NCBI GenBank assembly: GCA_020073465.1
Contig: JAIQFC010000034.1
Coordinates: 1 to 40,612 of the forward strand
DNA: 40,612 nucleotides
Source of the DNA: Terriglobia bacterium
GTDB lineage: Bacteria > Acidobacteriota > Terriglobia > Terriglobales > Acidobacteriaceae
Reading direction: 5' to 3'
The notes under the pieces were generated by a model. That model had not been told where the DNA came from. It did not search any database and saw only the letters and a list, made by a program, of their open reading frames with translations. Position numbers and translations under genes: made by a program. Each line of letters opens with the position of its first letter. The first letter of the stretch is position 1. Below, piece after piece: positions 34,052 through 40,612 of the stretch.

Positions 34052-34537
34052 TTACCGCTTGTAACCGATCTTGCGCAACAGATCGTGCCGCCAGGCTACG
34101 TCAGATTGGCTTTCCACACCTTTGGGAGAGCTACCATCAATCACGCCGAGCACGCCACGGCCTTGCTCCGTTTGCGCAATGATGATCTCCACTGCATTGG
34201 CGGTGGCACAGAATATGGAACATACTTCCGGCACGTTCCGGATCGTGTTTAGCACATTGATGGGGTATGCATTCTGAAGTAACAAGACAAACGTATGACC
34301 ACAAGCCAACGACTGGGCGTTGCGTACGGCTGTGTCCCTGAGTGTCTGGTCGTTTCCTTCTGAGCGCGTCAAGCAAGCTCCGGAGCTTTCGTTGAACGCC
34401 AGACCAAACTTGGCCTGGGGCACCGTCGTCGCGACGGCTTCGTAGAGATCTTCCGCTGTCTTAATGAAGTGGGACTGGCCCACGATGATATTCGTGTCGG
34501 GTGGAACTTCCATGCGAACCGTTTGCATCTCAAGCAT
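34052..34537 (-). CDS. DUF355 / adenosine-specific-kinase-like protein
   Basis: 161 residues from the ATG at 34537, with GGAGAAGAG upstream. The chain shows the DUF355 pattern throughout: PPDTNIIVGQSHFIKTAEDLYEAV, AKFGLAFNESSGACLTRSEG, NAQSLACGHTFVLLL, AYPINVLNTIRNVPEVCSIFCATANAVEIII, and QGRGVLGVIDGSSPKGVE near the end, finishing LLRKIGYKR. An archaeal member was described as an adenosine-specific kinase, but biochemical evidence is thin. It lies 33 bases after the EF-P-like gene and should be co-transcribed with it. Cytoplasmic. Confidence 0.87.
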   Translation of the reverse strand: MLEMQTVRMEVPPDTNIIVGQSHFIKTAEDLYEAVATTVPQAKFGLAFNESSGACLTRSEGNDQTLRDTAVRNAQSLACGHTFVLLLQNAYPINVLNTIRNVPEVCSIFCATANAVEIIIAQTEQGRGVLGVIDGSSPKGVESQSDVAWRHDLLRKIGYKR

Positions 34538-34570
34538 GGCTCTTCTCCGCTGCTGCAGGAAGGACAACTC

Positions 34571-35152
34571 CTATGCACTACGTTTGCGTTCAGCACGTCC
34601 CCGTTCGACATAGCGTCCGGTCTTTACATCCACACGCACAGTTTCTCCGGGGGCGATGAACAGCGGTACGCGAACGGCGAGACCATTCTCGAGAACCGCT
34701 TCTTTCCACGCGCTGTCCCGTTGCGAGTGTGACGGCGACGCCGTCCTCGCCACACGTGCTTCCGCCACTTCCGGAAAGACCGCGCTGATGGCCTCGCCTT
34801 CGAAGAACTCAACTGGCAATTCCATTCCTGGCTGCAGAAAGCCTCTGGCCGCTCCTAGGATGGTACCCGGCACTTCGATTTGCTCGAATGTGTCCGGACG
34901 CATGAAAGTCCAAGTGTCGCCATCAGCGTAGAGAAACTCCATCATGCGACGCTCAAGTTGGAGTTCCTCCAGCCGTTCTTGCGGGCGGAAGTGCGGCTCC
35001 CACATGCGGCCACTTCTAACGTTGATCAGCTTGGTCTTGACCACTCCGCCCATCTTGGCGGCCCCGACCTTGGATTCCACTTCGACGACCTTGTGAACTT
35101 GTCCCTCGATGCGGATGACCATTCCTGCGCGCAATTCTGATGCGATAACCAT
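34571..35152 (-). CDS. efp: Divergent elongation factor P
   Basis: 193 residues with the three EF-P domains: the KOW-like N-terminal MVIASELRAGMVIRIEGQVHKVVEVE, the OB middle (MMEFLYADGDTWTFMRPDTFEQIEV and FFEGEAISAVFPEVAE), and the C-terminal OB (VLENGLAVRVPLFIAPGETVRVDVKTGRYVER). The tip loop that reaches the peptidyl-transferase centre reads AAKMGG rather than PGKGG, with Lys33 at the modified position but without the flanking Pro and Gly. EF-P relieves ribosome stalling at proline runs. The altered tip suggests a second EF-P paralogue or an unmodified form; I would expect a standard efp elsewhere. It heads a two-gene operon with DUF355. Confidence 0.88.
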   Translation of the reverse strand: MVIASELRAGMVIRIEGQVHKVVEVESKVGAAKMGGVVKTKLINVRSGRMWEPHFRPQERLEELQLERRMMEFLYADGDTWTFMRPDTFEQIEVPGTILGAARGFLQPGMELPVEFFEGEAISAVFPEVAEARVARTASPSHSQRDSAWKEAVLENGLAVRVPLFIAPGETVRVDVKTGRYVERGRAERKRSA

Positions 35153-35585
35153 GACGTAGCCTTCTCAAACTGAAAATCTTACTTTCGTCGAGGCCTACCA
35201 ATTGCACAGTTGTGGTTCTTGAAACATTGTCGAGCGCAAACTCGTTCTCTGCTGTGACTGAAATCACCGCACGTCCAAACGCGAGTCGTGGCCCACACTT
35301 GACATTGCGATGGCTATGCCCTCCAGTTCGCGACTGCAGCTACGATCAGTCCAACGCTTTACTGGAGAGAACCGGCGTTTGCACTCACGGGAGCCGGCTA
35401 GCTGCAGGACTCCCAGGATAGGCAGGCTGCTGTCGTGTCCGGGAAAGCTCTCTCGAGTGGCTCGCGATGTTGCGTCAACAATCTGCTGCAGAGGAGTTCC
35501 TGTGAAAACTGAACTGGCGATTCGCCTCTGGAGTGTCCATTTAAAAGTCAAGCAGACTGCCAAACAATGAAGAACGTGTTTTCAC
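35153..35585. other. Non-coding gap upstream of efp
   Basis: About 430 bases containing the efp promoter and the 3' region of the NHL gene, both on the minus strand. Frames of 86-99 codons on either strand have no ribosome site and Arg/Ser-rich, non-protein-like composition. I see no terminator. Confidence 0.4.
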
Positions 35586-36563
35586 TTACAGGACGGGCTC
35601 GAAAACCTCCACGTCGAGTGTCGGGCGAAGCACCAGAATTTTGCCCAGTGCGTCGAGGGCTACGCACATGAAATTCAGTCGAGCGGACGACCGCGGCGTC
35701 CACTGGCCGAACGGCCGCTGCTCGAATCCAGCTAGCACCTTGCCCTGCGGGTCCATCGCAACCAGCCCCCCGGAATCCAAGTCAACATAGTACAGATTGC
35801 CGGCAGCATCGAATGCGAACGCGATCGGCGTTCGGTTGACTCCGAATGGCCACAGACCGCGAAAGTTCCCTTGTAGATCGAACAGCTCAAAGCGAGAATT
35901 ACCGGCATCCAGAACAACCAGCGTGTCGCGATGGAGGACAATATCGAGCGGGCGACGCAACTGCCCCGGCCCGGTACCCCAGCTTCCGAACACCTGCAGC
36001 GGCTTGCCCTCAAGATCGAACGACAGGATTTCGTCCCTGATCCAGTCTGCTACGTAAAGCCTCCGATTCTGCTTGTCCACCCAGATACCTGTCGGCAGTT
36101 TTAATACGTCGAGGCCAATCGTCCGCATGAAACGCCCGCTGGGCTCAAAGACAGAGACGACAAACCGCCCCCACTCGGTCACGTAGATGTTGTCTTCAGC
36201 ATCCACCGCGATATACACAGGCGTATCCAGACGATGGCGGCGATCACCTTTCATCTGCCAACGCTTTCCCTGCCGGGTATCGAAGACATGCACAACCGAT
36301 AGGACGGGATCCGTCACCAGTATCCGCCCTTGGGAATCCGCGGCCATCCGATAGGGCACCCTTTGGGCAAGACCGCCGGACAAGCGATCCAGCAGCGATT
36401 GATGGAAATCCCCCGGAGCGTACGTTCTAAGCGATGCAAGACGTGAAGACTTAGCTTGATTGTGCGGTGCGTCGTTGCCCCCCCAGCTGTGGCTGCTTGG
36501 GGTCACGACAGCGAAGAGAAGCAGCAGCACGGCAACGCCCGCCGCGGCATGTGGTCTACGCAT
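35586..36563 (-). CDS. Exported NHL-repeat beta-propeller protein
   Basis: 325 residues, ATG at 36563 with GGGAGGT upstream. A signal peptide (AAAGVAVLLLLFAVVTPSSHS) is followed by six propeller blades with the NHL pattern 'P-x-x-I-A-V-D-x-x-x-x-I-Y-V-x-D': RMAADSQGRILVTDP, YIAVDAEDNIYVTEWG, GIWVDKQNRRLYVADW, DIVLHRDTLVVLDAGN, AFAFDAAGNLYYVDLD and CVALDALGKILVLRP. NHL domains bind proteins, carbohydrates or ligands. It has no catalytic motif and no C-terminal anchor, so it should be periplasmic or secreted. It is transcribed towards efp, with about 430 bases between. Confidence 0.85.
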   Translation of the reverse strand: MRRPHAAAGVAVLLLLFAVVTPSSHSWGGNDAPHNQAKSSRLASLRTYAPGDFHQSLLDRLSGGLAQRVPYRMAADSQGRILVTDPVLSVVHVFDTRQGKRWQMKGDRRHRLDTPVYIAVDAEDNIYVTEWGRFVVSVFEPSGRFMRTIGLDVLKLPTGIWVDKQNRRLYVADWIRDEILSFDLEGKPLQVFGSWGTGPGQLRRPLDIVLHRDTLVVLDAGNSRFELFDLQGNFRGLWPFGVNRTPIAFAFDAAGNLYYVDLDSGGLVAMDPQGKVLAGFEQRPFGQWTPRSSARLNFMCVALDALGKILVLRPTLDVEVFEPVL

Positions 36564-36810
36564 AGCGGGTACCTCCCGCTCACCTCCCGCATAGCTAGCC
36601 CGGCCCCTCGCTGTCGAGTGGCAGCTGGGCGAGTGCCCTCACCCTTTAGCGGGGCCGGGCCGCCCATTTGCAGTATTCAGTTTTAATTCCTCCTACTACA
36701 GGGATTACAAATCTGCCGGGGCGCTGTTGTCTGTGATTTTCATCACCAAGGTGAGTTCGTCGAGATGCTGGGCCTGAGCACCGAGGGGGTTGTTGGTGCA
36801 ATTGATTGCA

Positions 36811-36823
36811 TGACAATGTCGGC
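36811..36823 (+). repeat. Left subterminal inverted repeat of IS1111-type element
   Basis: TGACAATGTCGGC is the exact reverse complement of 38156-38168. The truncated element at 21176 has TAACAATGTTGGC at the same place (11/13). Confidence 0.9.
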
Positions 36824-36890
36824 TCCCACGCCCGAGTAGAGTTGGTGGTGCTGAAGCCAACCAACGGGCTCGGGAGAAAGGAGCCGAACG

Positions 36891-40428
<3,538 letters not shown>

Positions 40429-40463
40429 CCCCTCGGGAGTTATTGGCGATAACAGACGTGGGT

Positions 40464-40612
40464 GTTGAAAAAGTAGGTCAGCAGAAGATCTTTTGGGCTG
40501 CGAGCAAGCCGTTGGCGAGTTTTCTTCTCTCAGTTCGGCTAAGTAGTAGCTGGCAGAACCGCTGTTGTCGGCTGGCTGAGGAAGCGCACCAGGCGCTTGA
40601 TGTTCTGGGCTA
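40464..40612 (-). mobile_element. End of an insertion sequence (IS5/IS1182-like)
   Basis: The last 150 bases hold the 3' end of a transposase on the minus strand and GTTGAAAAAGTAGGTC at 40464-40479, which resembles a terminal repeat of IS1182-type elements. The body of the element is outside the window. Confidence 0.5.
40539..40612 (-). CDS. Transposase C-terminus, partial
   Basis: The minus frame enters from beyond base 40612 and ends at a stop at 40539-40541, giving AQNIKRLVRFLSQPTTAV and four more residues. 'AQN-I/L-KRLVRFL' is the usual C-terminal sequence of IS5/IS1182-type DDE transposases. Only 23 codons are visible, so activity cannot be judged. Confidence 0.55.
   Translation of the reverse strand, partial: AQNIKRLVRFLSQPTTAVLPATT

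Overview
The window reads as a GC-rich, Gram-negative soil-type bacterium, most likely an Acidobacteriota member. The clues are a very large secreted SBBP-repeat/choice-of-anchor-D protein, many small exported proteins of acidobacterial style, a two-component and c-di-GMP network with PilZ proteins, a bactofilin, and worn IS110/IS1111 elements. The taxon is inferred from protein style and is not proven.

Layout. 1-1108 (-) is an open frame that starts as a response regulator and changes in frame, near 1031-1039, into a type III secretion export-gate (SctV/FlhA) protein of visibly different base composition; it is probably a chimeric contig end. 1.2-6.8 kb holds a palindromic intergenic repeat, a CpxP/Spy-like periplasmic protein, a small membrane protein, an ABC exporter, a methyltransferase, an NlpC/P60-like exported protein, and a bactofilin-methyltransferase pair on the minus strand. 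7.1-14.5 kb is a signalling block: a decayed TPR gene, a membrane diguanylate cyclase, a PAS-GGDEF-EAL protein, a sigma-54 response regulator, a pseudo-receiver-PilZ protein and a REC-GGDEF protein. A 1113-residue secreted repeat protein follows (15.4-18.8 kb), then an exported hypothetical protein and a second receiver/PilZ pair (19.6-20.8 kb).

At 20.92-20.98 kb lies only the 3' part of a tRNA-Leu(UAG), from the anticodon stem to CCA. This is the usual scar of a tRNA-targeting integrative element. Immediately to its right comes accessory-looking DNA: a truncated IS1111-type element fused to the 3' end of a saccharopine-dehydrogenase-like gene, a class-C-type serine hydrolase, a run of small exported/membrane proteins, FmdB- and YbaK-type genes and a stomatin-like protein.

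30.2-33.6 kb carries a compact gene set: acyl/acetyl-CoA synthetase, a free-standing acyl carrier protein and 2-amino-3-ketobutyrate CoA ligase (kbl). After it come a divergent EF-P with a DUF355 kinase-like gene and an NHL-propeller exported protein.

36.81-38.17 kb is a full-length IS1111-type element bounded by perfect 13-bp subterminal inverted repeats; its DEDD transposase carries a frameshift. Two short segments in and after its 3' end match the left flank directly and the right flank as reverse complement, as expected for the target guides of a seekRNA/bridge RNA. This is the most interesting element of the window. The window closes with an aldo/keto reductase plus AraC regulator pair and the last 23 codons of another transposase.
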